Of a stretch of 64,000 nucleotides of DNA, positions 1-8,459 are shown in pieces (position 1 is the first letter of the stretch; the number at the start of each line of letters is the position of its first letter). The notes below the pieces were generated by a model, which saw only the letters and a list, made by a program, of their open reading frames with translations, searched no databases and was not told the DNA's origin. The translations under genes were made by a program, and so were the position numbers. This DNA is from Bacillota bacterium (GTDB taxonomy: Bacteria > Bacillota > Clostridia > Peptostreptococcales > Anaerovoracaceae): NCBI GenBank assembly GCA_023415235.1, contig JAEZLP010000034.1, positions 1-64,000 on the forward strand, given 5' to 3'.

Positions 1-117
1 CTCGGGCTTCCTTCAGATTCCGCCTCACGGTGGACACCCTTGCCTCTGGCTATACACTTCCCGCTACTGGCGTGTTCGGGACTTTCACCCGTTAGACTGC
101 GCCCATGCTGGGCGCAC
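1..117 (-). mobile_element. Group IIC intron, 5' end (partial)
   Basis: On the minus strand the sequence from 117 down to the window edge matches the start of domain I of bacterial group IIC introns. It begins GUGCGCCC, then has GCAUGGG, GGGUGAAAGUCCCGAAC, CAAGGGUGUCC and GGAAUCUGAAGGAAGC in the expected order, as in the Oceanobacillus group IIC intron. The intron begins seven bases after the rpoZ terminator stem, in the direction of transcription, which is the known target preference of class C introns. The reverse transcriptase ORF and 3' end would lie left of the window and are not seen. Confidence 0.85.
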
Positions 118-148
118 ATAAAAAACAGAGCAGAAGGATCTGCTCTGT
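118..148 (-). terminator. Intrinsic terminator after rpoZ
   Basis: A perfect 10-bp stem (125-134 with 139-148) and a 4-base loop are followed on the minus strand by a U-rich run, then directly by the group II intron start. It ends the yicC/gmk/rpoZ transcription unit and is probably the recognition structure for intron insertion. Confidence 0.85.
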
Positions 149-213
149 GGGTATTTTCAATCATTGCAGTCTGTCAAGCTTTGCGCTGATTATCTCTCCT
201 GTACGACTTCGTA

Positions 214-408
214 CTAATTTTCCCGCTTGTATGTGATCAGGTCCTCCGCGATTTCATGTGCGGCGATGGAGACCGGTTTTTCAATGTCTGCTTCCGTCAG
301 TTTCGGCTTTCCGTCAATGATGTCTCTTGCTCTCTTGGCAGCCAGGATAACCAATGTGTACCTGCTGTCGGCCTTTTTCCTGATTACGTTGATTGATGGA
401 TATAACAT
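214..408 (-). CDS. rpoZ: RNA polymerase omega subunit
   Basis: This 64-residue protein is the omega subunit that helps assemble RNA polymerase by latching the beta-prime subunit. It starts MLYPSIN and carries the characteristic YTLVILAAKRARDI helix (about residues 17-30), the signature of bacterial omega. The length is normal for Firmicutes. The ATG lies two bases after the gmk stop and has an AGGAGG-type ribosome binding site inside the end of gmk, so the two are translated together. An intrinsic terminator and the group II intron follow it. Confidence 0.93.
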   Translation of the reverse strand: MLYPSINVIRKKADSRYTLVILAAKRARDIIDGKPKLTEADIEKPVSIAAHEIAEDLITYKREN

Positions 409-409
409 G

Positions 410-1018
410 TTAAATCTCCTCCTTATACTTTTCGATCAATTCATAAACATCCTGCGTTACCTTCGAGTGCTCCGCCCTTATGATATCGGTGACCCTCTGT
501 ACCGCCTCTTCGATCTCATCATTGATTACACAGTAATCGTACCGGTCGATATAAGCAACCTCCTTCAGAGTTTCCCCCAGTCTGAGGTTGATATCCGCTT
601 CCGACTCCGATCCCCTGCCTGTGATCCGTTTTCTAAGCTCCGCCATTGACGGAGGCAGGATAAAAATAAAAACACCTTTTGGATAAGATTCTTTGACCTT
701 CAAGGCTCCCTGTATATCGATCTCGAGGACAACGTCCTTGTTTTGGGCCAGTTTCTTCAGTACGATATCCTTGGGAGTCCCGTAATAATTTCCGTACACC
801 TTGGCGTACTCCAGAAAGCCCTCTTTATTGATTGTTTCGATGAATTCCTCTTCTGATACAAAATAATAGTTTTTCCCGTCTTCTTCCCCGGGCCGAGGTT
901 TTCTTGTCGTCATAGAAACGGATAATTCTATGATCCCCTGCTCCTTCAGCCTTTGACAAATCGTACCTTTTCCCGCTCCCGAAGGACCGGATATGATAAA
1001 TAATAACCCTCTGCTCAT
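410..1018 (-). CDS. gmk: Guanylate kinase
   Basis: Guanylate kinase phosphorylates GMP or dGMP to the diphosphate with ATP, in cytoplasmic purine nucleotide synthesis. The P-loop SGPSGAGKGT sits at residues 10-19, followed by TTRKPRPGE in the GMP-binding part and the EIDIQGA segment. The chosen start gives 202 residues. An in-frame ATG at 1033 exists, but the AGAGG ribosome binding site for 1018 lies within that extension, so the inner start fits better. The usual order in Firmicutes is yicC, remA, gmk, rpoZ; here no remA-like reading frame lies in the 142-bp gap upstream. Confidence 0.95.
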   Translation of the reverse strand: MSRGLLFIISGPSGAGKGTICQRLKEQGIIELSVSMTTRKPRPGEEDGKNYYFVSEEEFIETINKEGFLEYAKVYGNYYGTPKDIVLKKLAQNKDVVLEIDIQGALKVKESYPKGVFIFILPPSMAELRKRITGRGSESEADINLRLGETLKEVAYIDRYDYCVINDEIEEAVQRVTDIIRAEHSKVTQDVYELIEKYKEEI

Positions 1019-1160
1019 TGTAGATCCTCTCATTACAGCCCGCGGATCCGGCCGTCGGGCCTCTTGTCTATTGAATATATAGAATACATGAAATTGCAGT
1101 CTTTTACAATACGTTTTTTAGACAGGGGTCAAAAAATGTCACATGACAGCGTTGAATTTT

Positions 1161-2045
1161 CTATTCGATATTCTGGACCTGTTCTCTGATTTTTTCGATT
1201 TCGCTTTTAATTTCAAGAACTTTGTTTGTGATCTCGATATCATTGGCTTTGGAACCGATCGTATTCGCTTCACGGTTCATTTCCTGCACCAGAAAATCCA
1301 GCTTTTTCCCATCCGGCTGATTGCTCTTGGTAATAATGCTGTTTAATTGAATGATATGACTGTCAAGTCGGACCAGCTCCTCGGTAATGCTGCATTTGTC
1401 CGCAAATATGGCGGCTTCTACCAGAATACGGTCTTCCGGAATGGTAACATTGGCTCCGACTAGCTCCTTGATCCTCTCCCTCAGCTTTTCCGCATAAGCC
1501 TTTGTGACCTCCGGAGATCTTACTTCGATTTCCTTTACTCTTCCTCTGATATAGTCTCCTCTTTTGATGATATCCTCCGCGAGCTTTGCTCCTTCCAGGG
1601 TTCTCATCTCGTCCAGCTTTTTCGCGGCTTCCAGTACGGGGGCTTCCAGGCTTTTGTATATCTCCTCCTCATCCTCCAGATCGGGAACCGCTTTCATGAC
1701 ATCCGGAAGGGTAGCCAAAAACGGAAGGGAAATATCTCCGCTGAGATCGAACTCCTTCTGAAGCTCCCTCAGATTGTCGTAATACTGTCTGGCAACCATG
1801 GTGTTCAGCCTTACGTTGGTATCGTCTTCCGTTATGTTTTCAACCATTATGGATACGTCGATCTTTCCCCTTCGGGCGATATCCTTGACGGCTCCCTTTA
1901 GCCGGTCCTCCGCGAAGGAATACCGTCTTGGCATCTTAATGGAAATATCGCTGTATCGATGGTTGACTGACTTGATTTCTACAATTATGCTCCGTTTTCC
2001 GTCCGTATATTCGCTTCTGCCGAAGCCGGTCATACTTTTGATCAT
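1161..2045 (-). CDS. yicC: YicC/YloC family endoribonuclease
   Basis: This 294-residue protein starts MIKSMTGFGRSEY, the hallmark of the YicC family. The N-terminal YicC domain covers roughly residues 2-155 and the C-terminal DUF1732 domain about 210-294, containing LDFLVQEMNREANTIGSK. E. coli YicC is an endoribonuclease that acts on small RNAs; the same activity here is inferred from family. It heads a minus-strand unit with gmk and rpoZ, and its promoter must lie in the 150 bp shared with the divergent rqcH. Confidence 0.9.
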   Translation of the reverse strand: MIKSMTGFGRSEYTDGKRSIIVEIKSVNHRYSDISIKMPRRYSFAEDRLKGAVKDIARRGKIDVSIMVENITEDDTNVRLNTMVARQYYDNLRELQKEFDLSGDISLPFLATLPDVMKAVPDLEDEEEIYKSLEAPVLEAAKKLDEMRTLEGAKLAEDIIKRGDYIRGRVKEIEVRSPEVTKAYAEKLRERIKELVGANVTIPEDRILVEAAIFADKCSITEELVRLDSHIIQLNSIITKSNQPDGKKLDFLVQEMNREANTIGSKANDIEITNKVLEIKSEIEKIREQVQNIE

Positions 2046-2198
2046 ACAAAGTTCTCCTTGCCTTGGTTGTTATTTTTTGTTTATATGGTATTATAATAAA
2101 TTATGTCTTGAGAAATCGGGTTCTTCCCATTTTGCCCTTTGATTATCAAGTATCAGACACGCTACAGATTATTATACACGAAAAAAGGAGACTTCACA

Positions 2199-3935
2199 AT
2201 GAGTTTTGACGGCATGGTCACCGGTGCGGTCGCCCATCAGCTGAGCCACCTGCTGACCGGCGGTAAAATCGAGAAAATCTATCAGCCCGAAGCGGATGAA
2301 ATCATTTTAAATATCCATTCGGGAAGAGAAAACTATAAATTATATATCTCTTCAAACAGCAGTCACGCAAGAATACACCTGATCACCGAAGCAACTTCAA
2401 ATCCCCTGAATCCTTTGGGCTTCTGCATGCTGTTGAGAAAGCACCTGCAGGGAGGCCGGATCTCAGCAATCCGGCAGAAGGATTCGGAGCGTATCGTGGA
2501 AATTTTTGTGGACACGATCAATGAGCTGGGTTTTTCCGTCAATAAAAAGCTGATCGTGGAGATTATGGGAAAGCACAGCAATATCATCGTTGTGGACAAC
2601 GCCACCAACAAAATCATCGACAGCATCAAGCGGGTCTCCATCGATGTGAACCGGTACCGCCAGCTTCTGCCCGGCCAGCAATACATCTATCCCCCGTCCC
2701 AGAACAAGGTTCCATACTATGGAATTACCGAGGCGCAAATCCGATCCTTTACGGAAAACGCAGGAGAAAATGCCGCAAAGGCGTTGATGTCAAATATTCA
2801 GGGGATCAGCCCCCTGATCGCCGATGAAATCGTATTTCAGGCGGGGGTCCTTAAATCGGAAGAAAACGACGCGACAACCCCGCTGGCCCTTTTCCGCGTT
2901 CTGAATCAGCTTGTGGAAGGGATCGCAAACGACACTCCGTCTCCCCGAGTGTATCTCCAGGAGGATGGAACACCGTTTGATTTTCATCTGTTTCCGCTGA
3001 ACACCATAGCGCCCTATTACCGGGAGCTGAAGTTTACGGATATCAGTGAAGCCATATCCTATTATTACTCCAACAAGAGCTCCTCAAACAGGATCAGGCA
3101 GAAGGCCTCCGATCTGGATCGCGCCATAGGAACCAGCCTGGATAAGCTCTATCTGAAAAAACAGCGGCTGTCCGAAGATTTGCTGGAGGCTGAGCGTTCG
3201 GACATTTACCGCTTGTACGGGGAGTTGATTACCGCCAATCTGCATCAGATCAGGCAGGGAGCGTCTCTGGCGGAGGTTCTGGATTATTATTCGGGCGAAA
3301 CCATATCGATTCCACTGGATCCCCGTTTTACACCGAATCAGAATGCCCAGCGCTACTATAAAAAATACAGCAAAGCAAAAACAGCCGTCACAGAAAAAAA
3401 AATCCAGTTGGAAGAGGCCAACGCCGATATCGAATATCTGGAATCGGTTCTGTCCTATATTGAAAAAGCGTCTTCCATCGAGGAAATGGAAGAACTTCGT
3501 CAGGAATTGGTGGAAAGCGGATATCTGAGAAAGAAGAAAAACAGCTTCAAGCCGAATAAGAGCAAACCCGCTCCCTATCAGTACACGACCAGCGACGGCT
3601 TTCGCGTTCTGGTGGGCAGAAACAACAAGGAAAATGACATTATTACCTTTAAAACGGCTTCCGGCAAGGATATCTGGCTTCATACCAAGGATATCCCCGG
3701 CTCGCATGTGATCCTGTTCACCGAAGGGAAGGGCGCAACAGAAACAGCCATTTTCGAGGCGGCGGCACTGGCCGCCTATCACAGCAAGGGACGGGAATCG
3801 GAAAACGTGCCGGTAGACTATACCCAGGTAAGACATGTGAAAAAGCCAAATGGCGCAAAACCGGGCATGGTTATATTTACAGACAATAAAACTGTTTATG
3901 TAAACCCGAAGAGAATGGATGGGATGATAAAATGA
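2199..3935 (+). CDS. rqcH: RqcH ribosome quality control protein (NFACT family)
   Basis: RqcH binds stalled 50S subunits carrying peptidyl-tRNA and recruits tRNA-Ala to add C-terminal alanine tails for proteolysis. The 578-residue protein has the NFACT-N domain (from MSFDG), a long coiled coil at about 280-430, and a C-terminal NFACT-R (DUF814) domain with DIWLHTKDIPGSHV. The ATG at 2199 has AAAGGAG at ideal spacing; an upstream in-frame ATG at 2139 has none. At residues 97-98, where Bacillus RqcH has the functionally tested Asp-Arg pair, this protein has Glu-Arg. Older annotations call the family fibronectin-binding protein. Confidence 0.92.
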   Translation: MSFDGMVTGAVAHQLSHLLTGGKIEKIYQPEADEIILNIHSGRENYKLYISSNSSHARIHLITEATSNPLNPLGFCMLLRKHLQGGRISAIRQKDSERIVEIFVDTINELGFSVNKKLIVEIMGKHSNIIVVDNATNKIIDSIKRVSIDVNRYRQLLPGQQYIYPPSQNKVPYYGITEAQIRSFTENAGENAAKALMSNIQGISPLIADEIVFQAGVLKSEENDATTPLALFRVLNQLVEGIANDTPSPRVYLQEDGTPFDFHLFPLNTIAPYYRELKFTDISEAISYYYSNKSSSNRIRQKASDLDRAIGTSLDKLYLKKQRLSEDLLEAERSDIYRLYGELITANLHQIRQGASLAEVLDYYSGETISIPLDPRFTPNQNAQRYYKKYSKAKTAVTEKKIQLEEANADIEYLESVLSYIEKASSIEEMEELRQELVESGYLRKKKNSFKPNKSKPAPYQYTTSDGFRVLVGRNNKENDIITFKTASGKDIWLHTKDIPGSHVILFTEGKGATETAIFEAAALAAYHSKGRESENVPVDYTQVRHVKKPNGAKPGMVIFTDNKTVYVNPKRMDGMIK

Positions 3936-4462
3936 AACATAAAAACAAGATACTATGGATAACCCAGACAGCTGTCTTCATTGCCCTGCTTATTGTTCTT
4001 CAGACGGTGACGGCGTCCTTGGGAAATACAATCATAACCGGAACTGTGGTCAACCTGCTTCTGATCGTCTCCGTTATGACATGCGGCCTGGCCTCAGGGA
4101 TTACCGTAGCCGCCTTATCGCCGCTTATGGCCAAGCTGATCGGCATCGGTCCCTTCTGGAGCCTGATTCCTATCATTGCCGCCGGAAATATTGTACTGGT
4201 ACTGCTTTGGCATTTCATCGGCAAAAAAAATACAGGGCGCCGAATTGGCGCCTATCTGACAGCGACTGTTGCGGCAGGCGCCGCAAAGTTTATGGTTTTA
4301 TATATCGGGATTGTGAAAATAGCGGTTCCTATTTTTCTTAAGCTCCCCGAACCCCAGGCTTCCGTCGTATCCGGCATGTTTTCGGTCCCCCAGCTGATCA
4401 CCGCTTTTGCAGGGGGAATCATAGCCTTGATGGTGCTCCCGAGCCTGAAGAAAGCTTTTTAA
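3932..4462 (+). CDS. ECF-type transporter substrate-binding-like membrane protein
   Basis: A 176-residue very hydrophobic protein with about five or six membrane segments, the first at residues 10-30 and the last at about 152-170. The layout, short length, and Gly/Ala-rich membrane helices resemble S components of energy-coupling factor vitamin transporters, but no diagnostic substrate motif is seen, so the substrate is unknown. Its ATG overlaps the rqcH stop, so the two are translationally coupled. Its 3' end overlaps the convergent hydrolase gene by 44 bp. Confidence 0.6.
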   Translation: MKHKNKILWITQTAVFIALLIVLQTVTASLGNTIITGTVVNLLLIVSVMTCGLASGITVAALSPLMAKLIGIGPFWSLIPIIAAGNIVLVLLWHFIGKKNTGRRIGAYLTATVAAGAAKFMVLYIGIVKIAVPIFLKLPEPQASVVSGMFSVPQLITAFAGGIIALMVLPSLKKAF

Positions 4463-5291
4463 TCCATTCGATCATGGCATGAATGACTTCCATCCCGTCG
4501 GAATCAGGACTCCCGTTATGTATCTCATGAAAAAGTCCCTTCCACTCTATGTAGAGGCAGTGGTCTTTTTCCAACTCTGCCAGCAGTCTGCTTCCTTCCG
4601 GGCTGCAGATCATATCGGCATCTCCCTGCATAAGCAGAAACGGCTTGAGGGGCTCCTGACCCGAGACTTCCAAGCTTCCATCCATCAGGGAATTTGCGAT
4701 TTTGATTCCTTCCAGCGCGGTCTTGACCGAGATCTTTCCGTGCATCAGGTGCCTGTTTTCTTGTTTTGATATGACGTCAGCATTACCCAACGCTTCGTTC
4801 CGGATTTTCGTATTCATCTGAAAGTCTGGTTTAAACTTGGATACTGTTTCCGAAAACCAATAGAGAGGTTTTGGTATCTTTCGCTGCAGCATGATCCACG
4901 GCGAAGTTGCGATATAGCCTTCCGGAGCGCTTCTGTAACCGCCTCTTTTCCGGTAGTCAAGGACAATATTCCCGCCCATGCTGTGGCCGTAAAGAAACAG
5001 CGGAATATCCGGATATTTCCTCCTGCTGTACTCAATAAGACCATCGATATCATTCAGTATCGCCTTTCTCGGAGAGGTGTGTCCCCTTGTTCCCGGCGAC
5101 AGGCCATGTCCTCTCAGATCAATTCCTACCATGGAGATTCCGGATTCCTTCAATGCTTCTCCCGTTCGGTCATAACGTCCGGCATGTTCTCCGATTCCAT
5201 GGACCAGACAAACCACTGATTCAGCTCGGTCCGATTTCCACTCATAGCCGGTCAGTTTTATTTCCGTTTTCAATTGAAAGTTTCGATACAT
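4419..5291 (-). CDS. Alpha/beta hydrolase, monoacylglycerol lipase-like
   Basis: This 290-residue soluble protein has the alpha/beta hydrolase fold of the lysophospholipase/monoacylglycerol lipase family. The oxyanion-region motif HGIGEHAGRY is at about 31-40, the nucleophile elbow GHSMGG at about 101-106, the acid in QGDADMICSPE near 224, and the catalytic histidine in GLFHEIHN near 254. No signal peptide is present, so it should act in the cytoplasm on lipid esters; the true substrate is not known. It is transcribed alone and overlaps the 3' end of the ECF-like gene. Confidence 0.85.
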   Translation of the reverse strand: MYRNFQLKTEIKLTGYEWKSDRAESVVCLVHGIGEHAGRYDRTGEALKESGISMVGIDLRGHGLSPGTRGHTSPRKAILNDIDGLIEYSRRKYPDIPLFLYGHSMGGNIVLDYRKRGGYRSAPEGYIATSPWIMLQRKIPKPLYWFSETVSKFKPDFQMNTKIRNEALGNADVISKQENRHLMHGKISVKTALEGIKIANSLMDGSLEVSGQEPLKPFLLMQGDADMICSPEGSRLLAELEKDHCLYIEWKGLFHEIHNGSPDSDGMEVIHAMIEWIKKLSSGSGAPSRL

Positions 5292-5496
5292 AACTACAAA
5301 TTTTCCTCATATTTTATGTATTATTACATTTTACACACTACTTCTTACATTTCATGTACTTTTAGTTGATTTTTGCATGAAGAAACCATAAAATGGAATT
5401 GCTCCTACACAAACACAGTCAGTTTCATTGCAAAGCAGAAACGAATTCTCCTCTGTCAACGTCGCTGAAGCGCCGGACTTAAAGGAAGTGGGTTAG

Positions 5497-5649
5497 ATGA
5501 AGGTTAAAAGTAACAAAATCACAAGGTTTCATATTATTAAAACAGGAGAATTATATTGCAGAATTTGCGGCTCGCTGGTCAATATAACCCGTTTTAAAAA
5601 CGGATATATCTGTAACAGCTGTTTACAATACGTTAAATCACTTAAGTAA
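5497..5649 (+). CDS. Small zinc-ribbon protein (50 residues)
   Basis: A reading frame of 50 codons gives a basic protein with two Cys-x-x-Cys pairs: CRIC at residues 21-24 and CNSC at 39-42, spaced like a zinc ribbon. It begins MKVKSNKITRF and ends QYVKSLK. AAAGGAAG lies about 8 to 14 bases upstream of the ATG, somewhat far for a ribosome binding site. It stands alone between two minus-strand genes and a strong plus-strand terminator follows at 5724, which supports an independent short transcript. I do not recognise the family. Confidence 0.62.
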   Translation: MKVKSNKITRFHIIKTGELYCRICGSLVNITRFKNGYICNSCLQYVKSLK

Positions 5650-5723
5650 TGGAATCCCTTTCTCTCGGAATACCATTCTGTGTTGTCTCGTTTTCCCATA
5701 AGACAATGAAATATGGCTGTGAC

Positions 5724-5759
5724 AAAGGCTGACCCCCATAGTCAGCCTTTTTATTTTCT
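5724..5759 (+). terminator. Intrinsic terminator after the small zinc-ribbon gene
   Basis: A 10-bp perfect stem (5724-5733 with 5741-5750) is followed by TTTATTTTCTTTT on the plus strand. The U-rich tail overlaps the last codons of the convergent flavin reductase gene. On the minus strand the tail is weak, so it mainly serves the plus-strand unit. Confidence 0.85.
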
Positions 5760-6368
5760 TTTCGTGTTCCTTCGTTTCTCGGCGGCAATCCGTTTCTTTG
5801 TTTTCGGTTTCATAACGGAGAATCCGAATTTCCCGATTGGCGTCCTTCGCAGGCCGTAGTAATCTCCATGATTATAACAGATCAGCCCCGCCTTTTCCAG
5901 CTCCAGTTTTCCCTTTTCGTTGAGGAGGGAATCATCTGCGTGGACGGCAAGAATATCCGCAACAAACATATCATGCGAGGGATATTCGCGCACCTCTCTC
6001 ACCCTGCATTCGATATTGACAGGCGCTTCTCCGATCATGGGACACTTTACCTGCTCCGCTGGTACGGGAGTCAGATTGCACACCTTGAATTTATTCAGAT
6101 CCCTGCCGGATTTCACTCCGCAGAAATCGGCAGTTTCAGCAAGCTTCTCCGTGCACAGATTGATCACAAATTCTCCGTTCTTTTCTATGATGCCATGGGA
6201 ATGCCTTGATTTTCGAACGGAAATGTAGGTCATGGGCGGCTCGGAATTGATGATTCCGGTCCAGGCGATGGTGATGATGTTGTATTCCCCGGGATTGTCT
6301 CCGCAGGATACCATGACCGCAGGTACCGGATTGACCATGGTGCCCGGTTTAAATGTAACCTTACTCAT
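5751..6368 (-). CDS. Flavin reductase-like FMN-binding protein
   Basis: A 205-residue protein of the flavin reductase/flavoredoxin split-barrel family. It starts MSKVTFKPGTMVNPVPAVMVSCG, and has the typical NIITIAWTGIINSEPPM segment (about 30-46), ISVRKSRHSHGII, and the FVINL strand. Such proteins bind FMN and pass electrons or reduce flavin; the partner is unknown. The C-terminal 20 residues are an unusual Lys/Arg-rich tail. Its start overlaps the end of the rluD-like gene by 8 bp, so it may be the last gene of the divIVA-lspA-rluD transcript. Confidence 0.85.
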   Translation of the reverse strand: MSKVTFKPGTMVNPVPAVMVSCGDNPGEYNIITIAWTGIINSEPPMTYISVRKSRHSHGIIEKNGEFVINLCTEKLAETADFCGVKSGRDLNKFKVCNLTPVPAEQVKCPMIGEAPVNIECRVREVREYPSHDMFVADILAVHADDSLLNEKGKLELEKAGLICYNHGDYYGLRRTPIGKFGFSVMKPKTKKRIAAEKRRNTKRK

Positions 6369-7299
6369 GAAGGGTTCCTCCCAGCTTTTTTATGATATTG
6401 GCAAATTCCGAGGGAAGTGGACTTTCAAATTCCATATATTCCCCCGTCCTGGGATGCCGAAAGCCCAGAAGCTTGGCATGGAGCATCTGAGTTTCTATGC
6501 CCATTGCTTTCTTCTTCGGGCCGTAAACCGCATCACCCAGCAGCGGATGATTGATATGGGCCATATGAACACGGATCTGATGAGTTCTACCCGTCTCCAG
6601 CATGCATTCGATATAGGTAAAGGCGCCGAACCGCTGCAATACTCTGTAATGCGTAATCGCTTCCTTGCTGTTCAGCTGGGTTACCGCCATTTTCAGCCTG
6701 TTTTTCGGATCCCTGCCGATGGGGGCGTTCACCATACCCGTATCCTCCTGAAAATTATGATATACGACAGCATGGTATGCTCTGGTTATGGAGTGAGCTG
6801 CAAGCTGCTCTGCAAGACTGCGATGGGCCGCGTCATTTTTTGCTATCATCAGCAAACCGCTGGTATCCTTGTCGATCCGATGAACAATGCCCGGGCGGAT
6901 GATCCCGTTGATGGAGGAAAGATTCTTGCAATGGTACAAAATGGCATTCACCAGAGTTCCGCTGTAATTGCCGGCGGCAGGATGCACCACCATCCCCTTC
7001 TGCTTATTGACCACCATCACATCCTCATCCTCATATACGATATCGATGGGGATATCCTCCGGAATCACGTTCAGATGAACCGGCTCCGGGATGGTAACCC
7101 TGATGGAGTCCCCGGTCTTTACCTTGTATTTTTTTGAGGTTTCCGGCGCGCCGTTCACCTCAACTCTTCCAATGTCGATCAGCTTCTGAAGATGACTTCG
7201 TGAAGCTTCTTCAATAACAAGAGAGAGGACCACATCAAGTCTGGTCCCCTTCATATCTTCTTCTGCAATAAATTCAAATATATTGAGATTCTTCTCCAT
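6361..7299 (-). CDS. rluD: RluA/RluD family 23S rRNA pseudouridine synthase
   Basis: This enzyme isomerises uridines in RNA to pseudouridine. An N-terminal S4 RNA-binding domain covers about residues 15-75, and the catalytic domain carries HRIDKDTSG (near 138-146) with the essential Asp. The start at 7299 has GGGGGAAT upstream and gives 312 residues; the longer frame from 7374 would overlap lspA. lspA followed by an RluD-like gene is the standard Firmicutes order (Bacillus ylyB). The precise target, likely 23S rRNA, is inferred. Confidence 0.9.
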   Translation of the reverse strand: MEKNLNIFEFIAEEDMKGTRLDVVLSLVIEEASRSHLQKLIDIGRVEVNGAPETSKKYKVKTGDSIRVTIPEPVHLNVIPEDIPIDIVYEDEDVMVVNKQKGMVVHPAAGNYSGTLVNAILYHCKNLSSINGIIRPGIVHRIDKDTSGLLMIAKNDAAHRSLAEQLAAHSITRAYHAVVYHNFQEDTGMVNAPIGRDPKNRLKMAVTQLNSKEAITHYRVLQRFGAFTYIECMLETGRTHQIRVHMAHINHPLLGDAVYGPKKKAMGIETQMLHAKLLGFRHPRTGEYMEFESPLPSEFANIIKKLGGTLHE

Positions 7300-7336
7300 A
7301 CCGATTCCCCCGGGGATTCCTGGTTTGTCCGGATCT

Positions 7337-7840
7337 CTATTTTTCCGGAACATCATTTTTCGCCGGCATACCATCCTGCGCCTGGGCCAAATTTTTTCTG
7401 CGGCCTTTCGGCTCGATCAAAAAAACATACAGAACAATCAATCCGCAGCCCACGCAGACGGATATGTCCGCTATATTGAAAATAGGCCAAATGCGAAAAT
7501 CAAGAAAATCAACCACATAGCCATTGCCTGCCCGGTCTATGAGATTTCCAATCCCCCCGGAAGCAATGAGCGAAAGGCTCAGCAAAAGACACCAGTGCTC
7601 TTTTTTCTGCCTTTTTATCAAATACACCAGCACGATCACGATAACGACCAGCTGAATCGATATCAGGAAGCCTGTTTTGTTCTGAAACAGGCTGAAGGCT
7701 GCGCCTGTATTGTGGATATATGTGATATGAAAAATCCCGTTAATCAGCGGAATCGTGCTGTTCAACACCAAATTGGACTGTATGAGATATTTCGTCCATT
7801 GGTCCAACGCAACGACGATCGCAATGATGATAAAATACAA
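7337..7840 (-). CDS. lspA: Lipoprotein signal peptidase (signal peptidase II)
   Basis: LspA is the membrane aspartyl protease that removes signal peptides from diacylglyceryl-modified prolipoproteins. The 167-residue protein has four membrane segments, the DQWTKY motif at residues 13-18, and the two catalytic aspartates in GNLIDRAGNGYVVDF and FNIADISV. The C-terminus has an extra charged tail of about 25 residues. It lies 3 bp downstream of divIVA and 37 bp upstream of the rluD-like gene. Confidence 0.95.
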   Translation of the reverse strand: MYFIIIAIVVALDQWTKYLIQSNLVLNSTIPLINGIFHITYIHNTGAAFSLFQNKTGFLISIQLVVIVIVLVYLIKRQKKEHWCLLLSLSLIASGGIGNLIDRAGNGYVVDFLDFRIWPIFNIADISVCVGCGLIVLYVFLIEPKGRRKNLAQAQDGMPAKNDVPEK

Positions 7841-7843
7841 TCC

Positions 7844-8410
7844 TTATACCCTTTCCCCTTTTCTCAGATTCGTGATGGTGGATTTTCCGAAAGAAGCCTT
7901 GTCTTCCGCCACAGTTTTGATTTCCGTGTAGGTTTTCAGCTCATCCATGTCCTTTTCGGAAAACAGCTCCGCGCTAAGGTTGTCGAACTTCTCAAGCTCT
8001 GATTCCAGCAGGCTTCGGTATCTTGTCCTGAAGATATTCAGACGATTCCTGGTGGACGCCAATTCCTCATTGAGCCGCTCGATGGATTCCTTGGCTTCTC
8101 TCTGGATCAGCTGCGCATCCAGCTCGGCGTTTTTCAGCAGGATCTCGGCCCGCTTTTCCGCACTGGCAGAGATATCACCCATCAACGCCTTTGCCGCCTC
8201 AAGGGTCTCCAGCACAGCTCCTTCAGAGTTTCGGTAGCGCTCCACCTCGGCGGTAAGGTTCTTTACCTGATCTTTCAGCTTGCGGTTTTCCTCCAATATT
8301 TTTTCCATATCCAAGGTGAGAAGATCAAGAAATCCATCCACCTCTTCTTCCTTGTATCCCCGCACACCTTTTGCGAACTCTTTGTTTTGTATATCCAACG
8401 GAGTAATCAT
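7844..8410 (-). CDS. divIVA: DivIVA domain cell division protein
   Basis: A 188-residue peripheral membrane protein that senses negative membrane curvature and organises poles and septa. The N-terminal membrane-binding part starts MITPLDIQNKEF, with KGVRGYKEEEVDGFLD as the DivIVA signature, followed by a long coiled coil from about residue 28 to 150. The usual ylmH gene between yggT and divIVA is missing. The set sepF-yggT-divIVA-lspA is co-directional with short gaps, typical of the Firmicutes division cluster. Confidence 0.92.
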   Translation of the reverse strand: MITPLDIQNKEFAKGVRGYKEEEVDGFLDLLTLDMEKILEENRKLKDQVKNLTAEVERYRNSEGAVLETLEAAKALMGDISASAEKRAEILLKNAELDAQLIQREAKESIERLNEELASTRNRLNIFRTRYRSLLESELEKFDNLSAELFSEKDMDELKTYTEIKTVAEDKASFGKSTITNLRKGERV

Positions 8411-8459
8411 TCTTCCACCTCTCAGTTACCACATTCCATGCGAACAGATTTCGGGCATT

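Noticed and set aside
1019..1160. remA (DUF370) gene between yicC and gmk
   Set aside because: The gap holds no frame with the RemA sequence in either strand.
3084..3836. 250-residue minus-strand frame
   Set aside because: Antisense shadow of rqcH with low-complexity composition.
6232..7137. 301-residue plus-strand frame
   Set aside because: It is antisense to the clear rluD-like gene and has no ribosome site or family features.
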